From Paracoccaceae bacterium (GTDB taxonomy: Bacteria > Pseudomonadota > Alphaproteobacteria > Rhodobacterales > Rhodobacteraceae): DNA of 64,000 nt. The notes under the pieces are model-generated. The model ran no database searches and was not told where the DNA came from. It was given only the letters and a program-made list of their open reading frames with translations. The translations under genes and the position numbers were made by a program. Location of the stretch: positions 186,001 to 250,000 of the forward strand of contig JAIXPH010000036.1 of the NCBI GenBank assembly GCA_027486345.1. The letters run 5' to 3'. The first letter of the stretch is position 1, and the number at the start of each line of letters is the position of its first letter. Below are positions 35,587 through 46,147 of the stretch, piece after piece.

Positions 35587-36597
35587 ATGGATATCCTGAA
35601 CGCCCTTGTGGCCTTCCTCAATTTCGTGGTGGTGCCGGGTCTGGCGTACGGCGCGCAACTGGCGCTGGGTGCGCTGGGGGTCACGCTGATCTACGGCATC
35701 CTGCGCTTTTCCAACTTCGCCCATGGCGACACCATGGCCTTTGGCACCATGGTCACCATTCTGGTGACATGGTGGTTCCAGTCGATGGGCCTGAGCTTCG
35801 GCGTGCTGCCCACCGCGCTCTTGGCGCTGCCCCTTGGCATCCTTGGCACGGCGTTGTTCGTGCTGGGCACCGACCGGGTGGTGTACCGCTTCTATCGGCA
35901 GAAAAAGGCGGCACCGGTGGTGCTCGTCATGGTGTCGATGGGCGTGATGTTCGTGATGAACGGCGTCGTGCGTCTGATCATCGGGGTCGAGGATCAGCAA
36001 TTCGCCGATGGTGGCCGCTTTGTCATCAGCGCGGGCGACTTCAAGACCGCCACCGGTCTGGCCGAGGGTCTGGCGATCAAATCCAGCCAGGCCATCACCG
36101 TCATTGCTGCCGTGATCGTCGTGGCGTGGTTGTTCTGGTTCCTGCAAAAGACCCGCACCGGCAAATCGATGCGCGCCTTTTCGGACAATGAGGATCTGGC
36201 GCTTCTGTCGGGCATCAACCCAGACCGCGTGGTCGCGGTGACATGGATCATCGCGGCGGCCTTGGCCACCATCGCGGGCACGCTTTACGGTCTGGACAAG
36301 TCCTTCAAGCCCTTCACCTATTTCCAGCTTCTGCTGCCGATCTTCGCCGCCGCCATCGTGGGCGGTCTGGGCAGTCCGCTTGGGGCCATCGCGGGCGGCT
36401 TCGTCATCGCCTTTTCCGAGGTGGTGGTGACCTATGCGTGGAAGAAGGTCGTGACCTATGTCGTGCCTGAAAGCCTTGCGCCGGATGGCTTGGTCCAGCT
36501 TCTGACCACCGACTACAAGTTCGCGGTCAGCTTCGTCATCCTGATCATCGTGCTGCTGGTCATGCCCACCGGCCTGTTCAAGGGGAAATCGGTATGA
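35587..36597 (+). CDS. livH: branched-chain amino acid ABC transporter permease LivH
   Basis: Inner-membrane permease of 336 residues with about eight hydrophobic segments. The conserved ALGVTLIYGILRFSNFAHGD block lies in the N-terminal third and the EAA-like GGLGSPLGAIAGGFVIAFSE near residue 258. It starts one base after the livF stop and overlaps livM by 4 nt. Confidence 0.93.
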   Translation: MDILNALVAFLNFVVVPGLAYGAQLALGALGVTLIYGILRFSNFAHGDTMAFGTMVTILVTWWFQSMGLSFGVLPTALLALPLGILGTALFVLGTDRVVYRFYRQKKAAPVVLVMVSMGVMFVMNGVVRLIIGVEDQQFADGGRFVISAGDFKTATGLAEGLAIKSSQAITVIAAVIVVAWLFWFLQKTRTGKSMRAFSDNEDLALLSGINPDRVVAVTWIIAAALATIAGTLYGLDKSFKPFTYFQLLLPIFAAAIVGGLGSPLGAIAGGFVIAFSEVVVTYAWKKVVTYVVPESLAPDGLVQLLTTDYKFAVSFVILIIVLLVMPTGLFKGKSV

Positions 36598-37892
36598 GCC
36601 GCAATCTGCTTTTGTTCGCGGGCGTTGCCCTTCTGTTCGTGCTGACGGGGGTGTTCCAGTCGTGGAACCTGTCCCTGTCGATCCTGAACATGGCGCTGCT
36701 GTCGGCCATCATGGCGATGGGGGTCAACATGCAATGGGGCTATGCGGGCCTGTTCAACACCGGGATCATGGGCTTCACCGCGCTGGGTGGTCTGGCCGTG
36801 GTGCTGGTGTCGTCGCGTCCGGTGCCCGAAGGCTGGCAGGCCGGGGGGACCGGCATCCTCGCCGGGCTGGCGCTGGGGGTGGTGACCATTGCCGCCGCCG
36901 TCTGGGCCAGCAAGCGCCTGCCCAAGGGGCGCAAGCGCAACCTGATCGTCGCGCTGATCCTTGTCGGCGGCTTCGTGCTTTACCGCGCGGTGCTGGACCC
37001 GGCCGTCACGGCGGTGGAGGCGTTTGATCCCGCCACCTTCGGCAATATCGGCGGCATGGGCCTGCCCTCGCTGATCGCCTGGCCGGTGGGCGGTGTTCTG
37101 GCGGGCATCGCGGCCTGGGCCATCGGCAAGACGGCGCTGGGGCTGCGGTCGGACTATCTGGCCATCGCCACGCTGGGCATCGCCGAGATCATCGTGGCGG
37201 TGCTGAAAAACGAGGATTGGCTGACGCGCGGCGTCAAGAACATCACCCAACTGCCCCGCCCCTGGCCGGTGCCGCTGGAGGTGGACTTGCAGCAAAGCGA
37301 CGCCTTCCTTGGCTGGGCCACCAGCCTTGGCGCCGATCCGGTGACGCTGTCCACGATCCTGGTCAAACTTCTCTATGCCTGCCTTTTTGGTGTGGTGCTG
37401 GTCCTGATCGTCTGGGCGTCGGAACGCATGCTCAACAGCCCCTGGGGCCGGATGATGCGCGCGATCCGCGACAATGAGGTCTCTGCCGCCGCGATGGGCA
37501 AGGACGTGACCAAGCGCCACTTGCAGGTCTTCATCATCGGCTCTGCCATCGTCGGGCTGGCCGGGGCCATGATGACTTCGATGGACGGGCAATTGATCCC
37601 GTCCAGCTACAACCCGCTGCGGTTCACCTTCCTGATCTGGGTGATGGTTGTCGTGGGCGGGTCGGGCAACAACTGGGGGTCGGTGCTGGGGGCACTGCTG
37701 ATCGGCTGGCTCTGGCTGATCGTGGAAAGCCTTGGCCCCGCCGTCATGGGCGGCATCACCGCCGGCATGTCAGATGGCCCGATCAAGGCCCATCTGATCG
37801 ACTCCGCGCAGCATATGCGCCTGTTGACGTTGGGGGTGATCCTGCTCTTGGTGCTGCGCTTCAGCCCACGCGGGTTGATCCCCGAGAAATAA
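36594..37892 (+). CDS. livM: branched-chain amino acid ABC transporter permease LivM
   Basis: Second permease subunit, 432 residues, polytopic. N-terminal MGVNMQWGYAGLFNTGIMGFTALGG and the later RSDYLAIATLGIAEI and VVVGGSGNNWGSVLGALLIG are LivM hallmarks. It is longer than E. coli-type LivM because of an extended segment near residues 80-150. Last gene of the operon; a strong hairpin follows. Confidence 0.92.
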   Translation: MSRNLLLFAGVALLFVLTGVFQSWNLSLSILNMALLSAIMAMGVNMQWGYAGLFNTGIMGFTALGGLAVVLVSSRPVPEGWQAGGTGILAGLALGVVTIAAAVWASKRLPKGRKRNLIVALILVGGFVLYRAVLDPAVTAVEAFDPATFGNIGGMGLPSLIAWPVGGVLAGIAAWAIGKTALGLRSDYLAIATLGIAEIIVAVLKNEDWLTRGVKNITQLPRPWPVPLEVDLQQSDAFLGWATSLGADPVTLSTILVKLLYACLFGVVLVLIVWASERMLNSPWGRMMRAIRDNEVSAAAMGKDVTKRHLQVFIIGSAIVGLAGAMMTSMDGQLIPSSYNPLRFTFLIWVMVVVGGSGNNWGSVLGALLIGWLWLIVESLGPAVMGGITAGMSDGPIKAHLIDSAQHMRLLTLGVILLLVLRFSPRGLIPEK

Positions 37893-37915
37893 GGGCGACA
37901 GGCCCGGAACACAGG

Positions 37916-37944
37916 AAAGGGGCGGTCCGATGGGCCGCCCCTTT
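37916..37944. terminator. bidirectional terminator between livM and the MCP gene
   Basis: AAAGGGGCGG (37916-37925), 9-nt loop, CCGCCCCTTT (37935-37944), followed by GCCTTT on the plus strand. Convergent genes end on either side (37892 and 37956). Confidence 0.75.
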
Positions 37945-37955
37945 GCCTTTGCGCC

Positions 37956-40001
37956 CTAAAGCGCCTTCACCCGCCGCACGAAGCCGGTCATCGCGGCGTC
38001 CATCTCGGCGGTGGCGCGTTCCACCTGTTCCACGCCGCCCAGCATGTCCGTCGCCGCCTGTGCCGCCTGCAACGAGGCCGCATGGACCTGCCGCAGCGAG
38101 GACGAGGCCTCGCTCACCCGGCCTGCGGTCTGGGCCATGCGGCTGGCAATGTGCTGGGTGACGTTGCCCTGCTGGCCTGCCGCGACAGAGATGCCGCGCG
38201 CCTGACCGTTCACCTGATCGATACGCTCAGAAATGCCCCGGATCGCATCGGCGTTGCGCGCCACCGCCGCCAGCACCTGCCGCACTTCGCCCGCGATTTC
38301 CTCGGTCGAGTCGGTGGTGCGGGCGGCCAGTTTGCGGATCTCTGCCGCCACCACGGCAAAACCGCGCCCCGCCGCCCCGGCATGCGATGCCTCGATGGCC
38401 GCGTTCAGCGACAGAAGGTTGGTCTGGTTGGCCACATCGTTGATCAGCGCCACGATGTCGGTGATGCGGGTCGCCACGGTTTCCAGTTCCGCCAGCATCT
38501 GGCGCGCCAGTTCCGCCCGTTCGGCGGCCCCTTCCACCAGTTCCGACGTCTCGACGATGCCGCGCACCACGGCGGTGATCGAGGTGGAAAGCTCCTCCAC
38601 CGCCGAGGCGACGTTGCCCACATCCAGCGCCATCTGATCCGCCCCGCCGATGACGGATGTGGTCTGGCGGCTGGTCTCATCCGCCGTGCTGGCCATGGTA
38701 TCCGCCGCCCCTCGCGCCTGCGTGGAGGCGACGCGCAACAGATCGACGGCGGATGCCGCCTGCGCCTGCATGTCCTCGCCCAGACGCCGGATCGGACGCA
38801 GCAGCCATTGCGCCACGATCAGGCCCAAGAGCAGCACCGCCGCAGCCACGCCCCCCGCAGCAGTGAGCGCACTGTCGCGGCTGGCATGGGCCGCCGCCAT
38901 CACCTCATCCACCGACACTTCGGCGATCATCGCCCAATCCAGACCCGGCATGTCCAGCGGCTTGTAGGCACTGAACACCTTTTCGCCGCGCGCGTTGGTG
39001 GTCTCCATCACGCCCGCCTCGTCCTTCAGCGCGGCGGCGACGGCGGGACCGGGCACCGGGGCCAACAGATCGCGCCCTTCGACATGCACCGGGGTGGAGC
39101 GCAACATCCCGCCCGGCCCGATCAGATAGGTTTCCAGCGACTGCCGCTCCATCTCGCCGGGTTTGGTCACTTCGGTGGCGAAATCGAGGGGCAGTTGCAG
39201 CGCGAGGATGCCGACCAGCTCCTTGTCCTTCTTGACCGGAACCAGCATGAAAAACGCCTGCGCGCCGTTGGACGGCTCATAGGTTTCGAAATCGACAAAG
39301 ACATAAGGCGAGGCGCCCTTGCTTTCGATCATCGCCTGCACCGCCCGGCCAAAGCCGGTCTTGGCATAGGGGCCGTTGCGCAGCGACGTCCCGAAATCCG
39401 TCTCCTTTTCAACGGTATAGACGATACGCGCGCGCTTGGTTTCGATCAGGAACAGGTCGTAAAAGCCGAAACGCTCGGTGAAAGTCTTGTAGACCGGATG
39501 CAACCGCGCATGCAGTTGCGAATAGGCGCTGCCATCGCCAGCGTCGGTCAGCAATTCCTTCTGGCCCAAGGCATTGGGATTGGTGCCGATATACAGGTTC
39601 TGCAATTTCACCGCCAAGGGGTCCAGCGCGGTCATCCAGCGCGTGACATCCTCTTTACCGCCGCCCGGCGTCTCCTGGGCCTGCGTCTCATAGCGGGCGC
39701 GCAGCTTTTTCATGTCGGGCACGACGATCGGGTCGCGCAACAGCGCCTCGGCCGCCTCATCCAGATCGGCCATGGCATCCGCGGTTTCCGGCAGGTCGGC
39801 CAAGGCCCCGGCCACGTTCACGACCTTGGCAACGTAATTCTCGACCGCCATGCCCTTGAGCGCGATGGAATTGCGGATTTCCTTTTCCGCAACATCGCGC
39901 GAATAGGTGGAAAACCTGTCGATATCCATCTTCAAGACCGCCGCCGCCGGGGCCAGACCGCCCAGCAACAGAACAATCGCGACCTTCCATTTGAAACGCA
40001 T
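37956..40001 (-). CDS. methyl-accepting chemotaxis protein
   Basis: Membrane chemoreceptor of 681 residues. TM1 about 6-26; a large periplasmic sensor (27-378) of the double-Cache type, with [22 protein letters not shown] in its centre and DWAMIAEVS at its end; TM2 about 379-401; then the cytoplasmic signalling coiled coil with the CheW/CheA-binding tip [20 protein letters not shown] and [19 protein letters not shown] (about 520-560). Only about 15-20 residues separate TM2 from the coiled coil, too few for a standard HAMP domain. dCache domains often sense amino acids, which would fit the liv operon next door, but the ligand is not known. Confidence 0.92.
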   Translation of the reverse strand: MRFKWKVAIVLLLGGLAPAAAVLKMDIDRFSTYSRDVAEKEIRNSIALKGMAVENYVAKVVNVAGALADLPETADAMADLDEAAEALLRDPIVVPDMKKLRARYETQAQETPGGGKEDVTRWMTALDPLAVKLQNLYIGTNPNALGQKELLTDAGDGSAYSQLHARLHPVYKTFTERFGFYDLFLIETKRARIVYTVEKETDFGTSLRNGPYAKTGFGRAVQAMIESKGASPYVFVDFETYEPSNGAQAFFMLVPVKKDKELVGILALQLPLDFATEVTKPGEMERQSLETYLIGPGGMLRSTPVHVEGRDLLAPVPGPAVAAALKDEAGVMETTNARGEKVFSAYKPLDMPGLDWAMIAEVSVDEVMAAAHASRDSALTAAGGVAAAVLLLGLIVAQWLLRPIRRLGEDMQAQAASAVDLLRVASTQARGAADTMASTADETSRQTTSVIGGADQMALDVGNVASAVEELSTSITAVVRGIVETSELVEGAAERAELARQMLAELETVATRITDIVALINDVANQTNLLSLNAAIEASHAGAAGRGFAVVAAEIRKLAARTTDSTEEIAGEVRQVLAAVARNADAIRGISERIDQVNGQARGISVAAGQQGNVTQHIASRMAQTAGRVSEASSSLRQVHAASLQAAQAATDMLGGVEQVERATAEMDAAMTGFVRRVKAL

Positions 40002-40196
40002 CTTGAATGGCACTCCCTTGCATCGCAGGCAACCGGCCACTGGCGGGCCAGGTATGACTACGTCACCGGGGCGCGGCGACTTTAGCGGGGGCAAACCGAT
40101 TCACGTTTCCGACATACTTCTGTCGCGGATCAACATGCCGGACATCCCGGCTTTCCGCCAATCTGCCGCTGGCAAATGCAAGGGAGTCGCCTGCAC

Positions 40197-42623
40197 ATGA
40201 AAACCCATACCCGCGTGCTCGTCATCGGCGGCGGCGTCGTCGGCTGTTCCGTCCTCTATCACCTGACCAAGCTGGGCTGGTCCGATGTGATGCTGGTCGA
40301 GCGGTCGGAACTCACCTCCGGCTCCACCTGGCACGCGGCGGGCGGGTTTCACACCCTGAACGGCGACACCAACATGGCGGCCCTGCAAGGCTATACCATC
40401 CGCCTCTACAAAGAGTTGGAAGCCATCACCGGCATGTCCTGCGGCCTGCACCATGTGGGCGGCATCACGCTGGCCGACAACACCGCCCGGTTTGAGCAAT
40501 TGAAGGCAGAACGCGCCAAACACCGCTACATGGGGCTGGATACCGAAATCCTCGGGCCTGAGGAAATTCACAAGCTGACCGATGGCATGGTGAACCTTGA
40601 GGGCATCATCGGCGCCTTGTATGACCCCTTGGACGGTCACCTTGACCCCTCCGGCACGACCCACGCCTATGCCAAGGCCGCGCGGATGGGCGGGGCCGAG
40701 ATCGTGCTGCACAACCGTGTGCTGGAAACCAACCCCCGCCCGGATGGATCGTGGGAGGTGGTGACCGAAAAAGGCACCATCATCGCCGAGCATCTGGTCA
40801 ACGCAGGCGGCCTCTGGGCGCGGGAAATCGGTGCGATGGCGGGGGTGTACCTGCCGCTTCTGCCGATGGCGCACCAGTATCTTGTCACCGACGACATCCC
40901 CGAAATCATGGACATCCTGAAATCGGGCCGCGAATTCCCGCATGTGATGGACCCGGGCGGCGAAAGCTACCTGCGCCAGGAAGGCCGCGGCCTCTGCATC
41001 GGCTTCTACGAAAAACCCTGTGAGCCTTGGGCCGTCGATGGCACGCCCTGGACCTTTGGCCATGAATTGCTGAATGAGCAATTCGACAAGATCGAGGATT
41101 CCGTCAACTTCGCCTATCGCCGCTTCCCGGTGCTGGAACGCTCGGGCGTCAAGCGGGTGATCCACGGGCCCTTCACCTTTGCCCCCGACGGCAACCCGCT
41201 GATCGGCCCTGTCCCCGGCCTGCGCAACTACTGGTCGGCCTGCGCCGTGATGGCGGGCTTCAGCCAAGGCGGCGGCATGGGTCTGGCGCTGGCGCAATGG
41301 ATGATCGAGGGCGAGGTGGAACGCGATCCGCGCGGCTTTGACGTCGCGCGCTTCGGCAACTGGACCTCTCCGGGCTATACCGTCCCGAAGGTGATCGAAA
41401 ACTACCAGATGCGCTTCAGCGTGTCCTACCCGAACGAGGAACGCCCGGCCGCCCGCCCCTTCCGCACCACCCCGATGTATGAGGTGTTTGACGGCATGAA
41501 CGCCGTCTGGGGCCAGCAATACGGGCTGGAAGTGGTGAACTACCACGCCCTTCCCGGCGAGCCGCGCTATGAGGAGCCGTCCTTCAAGCGGTCGAACGCA
41601 TGGGAGGCGACGCGGCAGGAAGTGTTGGCCGTCCGCGAAGGCGTCGGCATCAACGAGGTGCAGAACTTCGGCAAATACCGCGTCACCGGCCCCAATGCCC
41701 GCGCATGGCTGGACCGCATCATGGCTGGCAGCATCCCGAAACCGGGCCGCCTGTCGCTGACCCCGATGCTGGCGCATTCGGGCAAGATTTTCGGCGACTT
41801 CACCGTGTCCTGCCTGTCCGACACCGAATTCCAACTGACCGCCAGCTACGGCGCGCAGGGCTGGCATTCGCGCTGGTTCGACCAGAACATGATGGAGGGC
41901 GTGCGGGTGGAGAACATCTCGGATTCCCGCTCCGGCTTCCAGATTGCTGGTCCGAACGCGCGGGAACTTCTGTCGCGCGTCACCCGCTCGGACGTCAGCG
42001 CCGAGGCGTTCAAGTTCATGGATGTCAAACGCATGACCGTCGGCATGGCCAACTGCATCGTGCAGCGCGTCAGCTACACGGGCGATCTGGGCTATGAGAT
42101 CTTTACCGACCACATGTCGGTGCGCCACCTCTGGGACGTGCTGATGGCGGCGGGCAAAGACCTTGGCATCCGCCCCTTCGCGATGCGCGCGATGATGAGC
42201 TTGCGTCTGGACAAATGGTTCGGCTCTTGGGGCCGCGAGTTCAGCCCGGATTACACCCCCTGCGAGACGGGTCTGGACCGTTTCATCCGCTGGAACAAAG
42301 AGGCCGACTGGATCGGCAAAGCCGCCGCCACCGCCGAAAAGGCCGCAGGACCGAAGCGCAAGCTGGTCAGCTTCGTCGTCGATGCCAAGGACGCCGATGT
42401 GGTGGCATGGGAGCCGATCTGGCTGGACGGCGCCGTGGTGGGCTTCTGCACGAGCGGAGGGTTCTCGCATTGGACCGGCAAATCCGTGGCCATGGGCTTC
42501 CTGCCCGCCGACAAGGTGCGCGATGGCCTCGCCTGCGAGATCGAAATCCTCGGCGAACGCCGCGCGGCGACTGTCCACCTCGCCCCCTTGTGGGACGGTG
42601 ACGGCGCCAGAATGCGGGGCTGA
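40197..42623 (+). CDS. dimethylglycine/sarcosine dehydrogenase-like FAD and folate enzyme (GcvT family)
   Basis: Two-part oxidative demethylase, 808 residues. The N-terminal DAO domain has the FAD motif GGGVVGCSVLYHL (residues 11-23) and STWHAAGG with H46 where DMGDH binds FAD covalently. Then comes an FAO_M linker (about 370-430), and a GcvT aminomethyltransferase domain with its C-terminal barrel (about 435-800) that transfers the one-carbon unit to tetrahydrofolate. Best candidates are dimethylglycine or sarcosine dehydrogenase of betaine catabolism; other N-methyl compounds are possible. ATG 40197 has AGGGAG 10 nt upstream. Confidence 0.87.
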   Translation: MKTHTRVLVIGGGVVGCSVLYHLTKLGWSDVMLVERSELTSGSTWHAAGGFHTLNGDTNMAALQGYTIRLYKELEAITGMSCGLHHVGGITLADNTARFEQLKAERAKHRYMGLDTEILGPEEIHKLTDGMVNLEGIIGALYDPLDGHLDPSGTTHAYAKAARMGGAEIVLHNRVLETNPRPDGSWEVVTEKGTIIAEHLVNAGGLWAREIGAMAGVYLPLLPMAHQYLVTDDIPEIMDILKSGREFPHVMDPGGESYLRQEGRGLCIGFYEKPCEPWAVDGTPWTFGHELLNEQFDKIEDSVNFAYRRFPVLERSGVKRVIHGPFTFAPDGNPLIGPVPGLRNYWSACAVMAGFSQGGGMGLALAQWMIEGEVERDPRGFDVARFGNWTSPGYTVPKVIENYQMRFSVSYPNEERPAARPFRTTPMYEVFDGMNAVWGQQYGLEVVNYHALPGEPRYEEPSFKRSNAWEATRQEVLAVREGVGINEVQNFGKYRVTGPNARAWLDRIMAGSIPKPGRLSLTPMLAHSGKIFGDFTVSCLSDTEFQLTASYGAQGWHSRWFDQNMMEGVRVENISDSRSGFQIAGPNARELLSRVTRSDVSAEAFKFMDVKRMTVGMANCIVQRVSYTGDLGYEIFTDHMSVRHLWDVLMAAGKDLGIRPFAMRAMMSLRLDKWFGSWGREFSPDYTPCETGLDRFIRWNKEADWIGKAAATAEKAAGPKRKLVSFVVDAKDADVVAWEPIWLDGAVVGFCTSGGFSHWTGKSVAMGFLPADKVRDGLACEIEILGERRAATVHLAPLWDGDGARMRG

Positions 42624-42638
42624 GCGCCTCTGCCAACC

Positions 42639-42690
42639 TCCGGGAGGGGCTCACCCCTCTCGGACCCACCCGAGGATATTTGTCCAGAGA
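42639..42690 (+). repeat. 3'-hairpin repeat family A, copy 5
   Basis: GAGGGG (42644-42649), loop CTCA, CCCCTC (42654-42659), extended by outer CCG/CGG, starting 15 nt after the stop of the GcvT-family gene. It is followed by CGAGGATATTTGTCCAGAGAAAA. Oriented with transcription. Confidence 0.75.
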
Positions 42691-42726
42691 AAACAGGCGC
42701 AAATTGATGTGTGCCGTTTTGCCCGT

Positions 42727-42794
42727 CTTCTCTGCTCAAATATCCACAGGGGGTGAATGGCGCGGCACGCGCCAGAGGGGGCGCGTGCGCCCCC
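42727..42794 (-). repeat. 3'-hairpin repeat family A, copy 6 (opposite orientation)
   Basis: The minus strand carries GGATATTTGAGCAGAGAAG (42745-42727) preceded by two hairpins: GGCGCG/CGCGCC (42759-42773) and GGGGGCGC/GCGCCCCC (42777-42794). This copy faces copy 5 and does not follow a minus-strand gene. It lies 65-130 nt upstream of arginase. Confidence 0.65.
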
Positions 42795-42858
42795 TTCTGC
42801 TTTCGCAGCCTCACCGGCTACGCTAGGGTGCCGCTGCTCACCAACGCAAGAGGCCCCC

Positions 42859-43785
42859 ATGAAAAGCGCAATCCTCATCGGCGCACCGATCGACTCGGGT
42901 CAGCGCTATCCCGGTTGCTTGATGGGGCCAGCCGCCTATCGCGTGGCGGGCCTCGCGCAGGCGATCCGCGATCTGGGGCATGGGGTGCAGGATTGGGGCG
43001 ATGCCACCCTGCCCACATTGCAGGAAGTGCGTTGTGCGAACCCCGCCGTGCATTCCTTGGCCGAAACTCTAGGCTGGACCGAAGTTTTGGCGGAAACCAC
43101 CGCTCAGGCACTGGCGACGGGCGGATTGCCGATTATCCTTGGCGGCGATCATTCGCTCGCCCTCGGATCGGTGGCCGGGGCGGCGACGCATGCGGCGGGG
43201 GTGGGGCGGCCTTTGTTCCTGCTCTGGCTGGATGCCCATTCTGATTTCCACACGCCGTTGACCACCACCTCGGGCAATCTGCACGGCACGCCGGTCGCCT
43301 ATATCGCCGGGCGCGCGGGGTTTGACGCATTCCCCCCCTTCCCGGCCCCGTTGCCGCCGCAGAACATCTGCCTTTACGGCATCCGCTCGGTCGATCCGGC
43401 GGAACATGCCGCGCTCTTGACCCATGACATCGCCATCAATGACATGCGGGTCTTGGATGAACGCGGGATCGTGGCCCCCTTGCGGGAGTTCCTTGATCTG
43501 GTGCGGGCGCAGAACGGGATGCTGCATGTGTCCTTGGATGTCGATTTCCTCGACCCCTCCATCGCGCCGGCGGTGGGCACGACCGTTCCGGGTGGCACCA
43601 CCTTCCGCGAGGCGCATCTGGTGATGGAATTGCTCCATGAATCCGCGCTGGTCACATCGCTGGATCTGGTGGAGTTGAACCCCTTCCTCGACGAACGCGG
43701 CAAGACGGCGCGGCTGATGGTGGACCTCGTCGCCAGCCTGATGGGGCGCAAGGTGTTTGACCGCCCGACCCGCGCCGGGGTCTAA
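42859..43785 (+). CDS. rocF: arginase
   Basis: Mn2+-dependent hydrolase converting arginine to ornithine and urea, 308 residues. All metal ligands are visible: H98 (GGDHSLALG), D125, H127 and D129 (LDAHSDFH), D227 and D229 (SLDVDFLDP). The C-terminal DLVELNPFLDERGKTA segment is arginase-like rather than agmatinase-like. ATG 42859 follows AAGAGGCCCCC. Its last 4 nt overlap the end of the convergent gluQRS. Confidence 0.9.
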   Translation: MKSAILIGAPIDSGQRYPGCLMGPAAYRVAGLAQAIRDLGHGVQDWGDATLPTLQEVRCANPAVHSLAETLGWTEVLAETTAQALATGGLPIILGGDHSLALGSVAGAATHAAGVGRPLFLLWLDAHSDFHTPLTTTSGNLHGTPVAYIAGRAGFDAFPPFPAPLPPQNICLYGIRSVDPAEHAALLTHDIAINDMRVLDERGIVAPLREFLDLVRAQNGMLHVSLDVDFLDPSIAPAVGTTVPGGTTFREAHLVMELLHESALVTSLDLVELNPFLDERGKTARLMVDLVASLMGRKVFDRPTRAGV

Positions 43786-44639
43786 AGCCCGACCATCCGG
43801 CGAATGTCCTGCGGGCTGGCCCCGTCCGTGCGGTATTTCGCAATCGCGCGGGCATCGTCGCGCTTGGCCAGACGCTTGCCGTGATCGTCGCGGATCAAGG
43901 CGTGGTGGTGGTAAACAAGTGTCGGCAGGCCAAGCAGGCGTTGCAGAATCACCTGCACGGGGGTGAAGTCGAACAGGTCCTCTCCCCGGATCACATGGCT
44001 GATCCCCTGATCGGCATCATCGAAAGCCGAGGCGAGGAAATAGGCCACGATCTCCTCTCCCTTGCGCGACAGGACCACATCGCCGATCCGCTCCAGCGCC
44101 GTGGCGCGATCGATGCGGTGGGTTCCGGCATGGGCGGGGCCGGTCTCGGTGAAGGTCACCTCGGGGCCAATCGCGTCCAAGGCGGCGGCCAAGTTCAGGC
44201 GCAGCGCGTCGCCGGGCTGGCGGCTCTCCATCCCCCGCCCGCGACAGGTGCCGGGATAGACCGCGAAGGCCACGCCTTCCTGCGGGGCCGACAGCGCCGC
44301 GCGGATATCGGCGCGGGTGCAGGAACAGGGATAGAGCAGGTCCCGCAGCGGCTCCAACCGCGCCATGTAATCGGCGAGCTTGTCGGATTGGCGCCGGATC
44401 GGGCCGTCCCAGGTCAAGCCAAGCCATGTCAGATCCTCGACAATCTGCGCCTCCCACTCCGGGCGGCACCGCTCAAGATCGGTATCCTCCATCCTGAGCA
44501 GGAATTCCCCACCCGCCGCCCGCACGCGGTCATGGGCGAAGATGGCGGAATAGGCATGGCCCAGATGCAAAGGCCCGGTTGGCGAAGGCGCGAACCGGGT
44601 GCGGAACGTGGTTTGACGGCTCAGTGGCCCGCCAACCAT
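43782..44639 (-). CDS. gluQRS: glutamyl-Q tRNA(Asp) synthetase
   Basis: Shortened GluRS paralogue of 285 residues that glutamylates queuosine at position 34 of tRNA(Asp). It has the Rossmann class I catalytic core with [14 protein letters not shown] (HIGH motif) and [12 protein letters not shown] (KMSKS-like), the Zn site CSC...YPGTC, and no anticodon-binding domain. The start overlaps the trmFO 3' end by 19 nt. Confidence 0.93.
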   Translation of the reverse strand: MVGGPLSRQTTFRTRFAPSPTGPLHLGHAYSAIFAHDRVRAAGGEFLLRMEDTDLERCRPEWEAQIVEDLTWLGLTWDGPIRRQSDKLADYMARLEPLRDLLYPCSCTRADIRAALSAPQEGVAFAVYPGTCRGRGMESRQPGDALRLNLAAALDAIGPEVTFTETGPAHAGTHRIDRATALERIGDVVLSRKGEEIVAYFLASAFDDADQGISHVIRGEDLFDFTPVQVILQRLLGLPTLVYHHHALIRDDHGKRLAKRDDARAIAKYRTDGASPQDIRRMVGL

Positions 44640-45958
44640 CCGGCAAAGCTTTCCTTGGCGCGCTCGGTATAGGCCTTGTAGCGGTCCTTGCGGCCCTTGC
44701 GGCCACCTTTCGCGTCAATCGGGGGGAAGAGGCCGAAGTTGACGTTCATCGGCTGGAAGGTCTTCGCCTCGGCCCCGCCGGTGATATGGGTGATCAGCGC
44801 GCCGGTTGCTGTGTCCGGTGGGGGCGGCGGCAGGTCACGGCCCAGGATTTCGGCGGCCGCCATCCGGCCTGCGAGCAATCCCATCGCGGCGGATTCGACA
44901 TAGCCCTCCACCCCGGTGACCTGACCCGCAAAGCGCAGGTTGGGCCGCGATTTCAGCCGCATGCGGTCATCCAACAGCGTGGGCGAATTGATGAAGGTGT
45001 TGCGATGGATGCCGCCCAGACGGGCAAAAGAGGCCTCCTGCAAACCCGGAATCATCTTGAAAACAGAGGTTTGCGCGCCGTACTTCATCTTGGTCTGAAA
45101 GCCCACGATGTTGTAAAGCGTGCCCAGCTTGTTGTCGCGGCGCAGTTGCACCACGGCATAGGGCTTGACGTCCGGCTGATGCGGATTGGTCAGGCCCACC
45201 GGCTTCATCGGGCCAAAGCGCAGCGTTTCACGGCCCCGTTCGGCCATCACCTCGATCGGCAGGCAGCCATCGAAATAGCCGGCCGTTTCGCCTTCGTGGA
45301 ATTCCGTCTTGTCGGCGGCGAGAAGCGCATCGACGAAGGCATCGTACTGCGCGCGGTCCATCGGGCAGTTCATATAGGCGGTCTGTTCTTCGACCGTCTC
45401 ACCCTTGTCATAACGCGACTGCATCCAGGCCACGGACATATCGACGCTCTCGGCATAGACGATGGGGGCAATGGCATCGAAGAACGCCAAAGCCTCGGCC
45501 CCTGTCTCGGCGCGAATACTCTCGGCGAGGCGACCACTGGTCAAAGGGCCAGTGGCGACGATCCAATGACCCTCCCGCGGAAGTTCCGGGATTTCACCGT
45601 ATTCGACGGTGATCAAGGGATGCGCCAGCAGGCGCGCCGTCACCGCAGCGGCAAAGGGATCGCGGTCCACCGCCAAGGCCCCGCCCGCAGGGAGACGATG
45701 CGCCCGCGCGGTCTCCATGATGATCCCGCCCGCCGCCCCCATTTCCCAATGCAACAGGCCCACGGCGTTCTGCTCATGGTCGTCGGAGCGAAAGGAGTTG
45801 GAGCAGACCATTTCGGCCAGATGCCCGGTGCGATGCGCGAAGGTGCCGACAGCGGGCCGCATTTCGTGGATCACCACGGCAACGCCCATGTTGGCCGCTT
45901 GCCAAGCCGCCTCTGCCCCGGCCATGCCGCCGCCGATGATGTGAAGTGTCTGTGTCAT
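44621..45958 (-). CDS. trmFO: folate/FAD-dependent tRNA uracil-54 C5-methyltransferase TrmFO
   Basis: Makes ribothymidine at position 54 of tRNA with methylenetetrahydrofolate and FADH2; 445 residues. FAD motif [13 protein letters not shown] at the N-terminus, C52 in [11 protein letters not shown], the second conserved cysteine in [15 protein letters not shown], and [24 protein letters not shown] 45958 gives the expected [11 protein letters not shown] start. Confidence 0.95.
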   Translation of the reverse strand: MTQTLHIIGGGMAGAEAAWQAANMGVAVVIHEMRPAVGTFAHRTGHLAEMVCSNSFRSDDHEQNAVGLLHWEMGAAGGIIMETARAHRLPAGGALAVDRDPFAAAVTARLLAHPLITVEYGEIPELPREGHWIVATGPLTSGRLAESIRAETGAEALAFFDAIAPIVYAESVDMSVAWMQSRYDKGETVEEQTAYMNCPMDRAQYDAFVDALLAADKTEFHEGETAGYFDGCLPIEVMAERGRETLRFGPMKPVGLTNPHQPDVKPYAVVQLRRDNKLGTLYNIVGFQTKMKYGAQTSVFKMIPGLQEASFARLGGIHRNTFINSPTLLDDRMRLKSRPNLRFAGQVTGVEGYVESAAMGLLAGRMAAAEILGRDLPPPPPDTATGALITHITGGAEAKTFQPMNVNFGLFPPIDAKGGRKGRKDRYKAYTERAKESFAGWLAGH

Positions 45959-46008
45959 GGGCCGGATTTAGGCCGAAACCGGCAAAAGGGAAAGGGGGCG
46001 TCGCGCGG

Positions 46009-46147
46009 CCCCCTCACCCTGACCCTCTCCCCCGAGGGGAGAGGGAATTGCGCCCCATCACCGATGGCAGCACCGCATCAGGGGTGGCGCTGCCCCGACC
46101 GTTCCGCCCCCTCTCCCCTTGGGGAGAGGGACGGGGTGAGGGGTCAC
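46009..46147. repeat. palindromic repeat family B, copies 2 and 3 (inverted pair)
   Basis: Two CCCTCTCCCC/GGGGAGAGGG hairpins (46023-46045 and 46109-46130). The CCCTCACCC and GGGTGAGGGG flanks face outward, so the whole 139-nt block is a large imperfect palindrome. It fills most of the space between doxX (stop 46144) and trmFO (start 45958). Confidence 0.75.
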
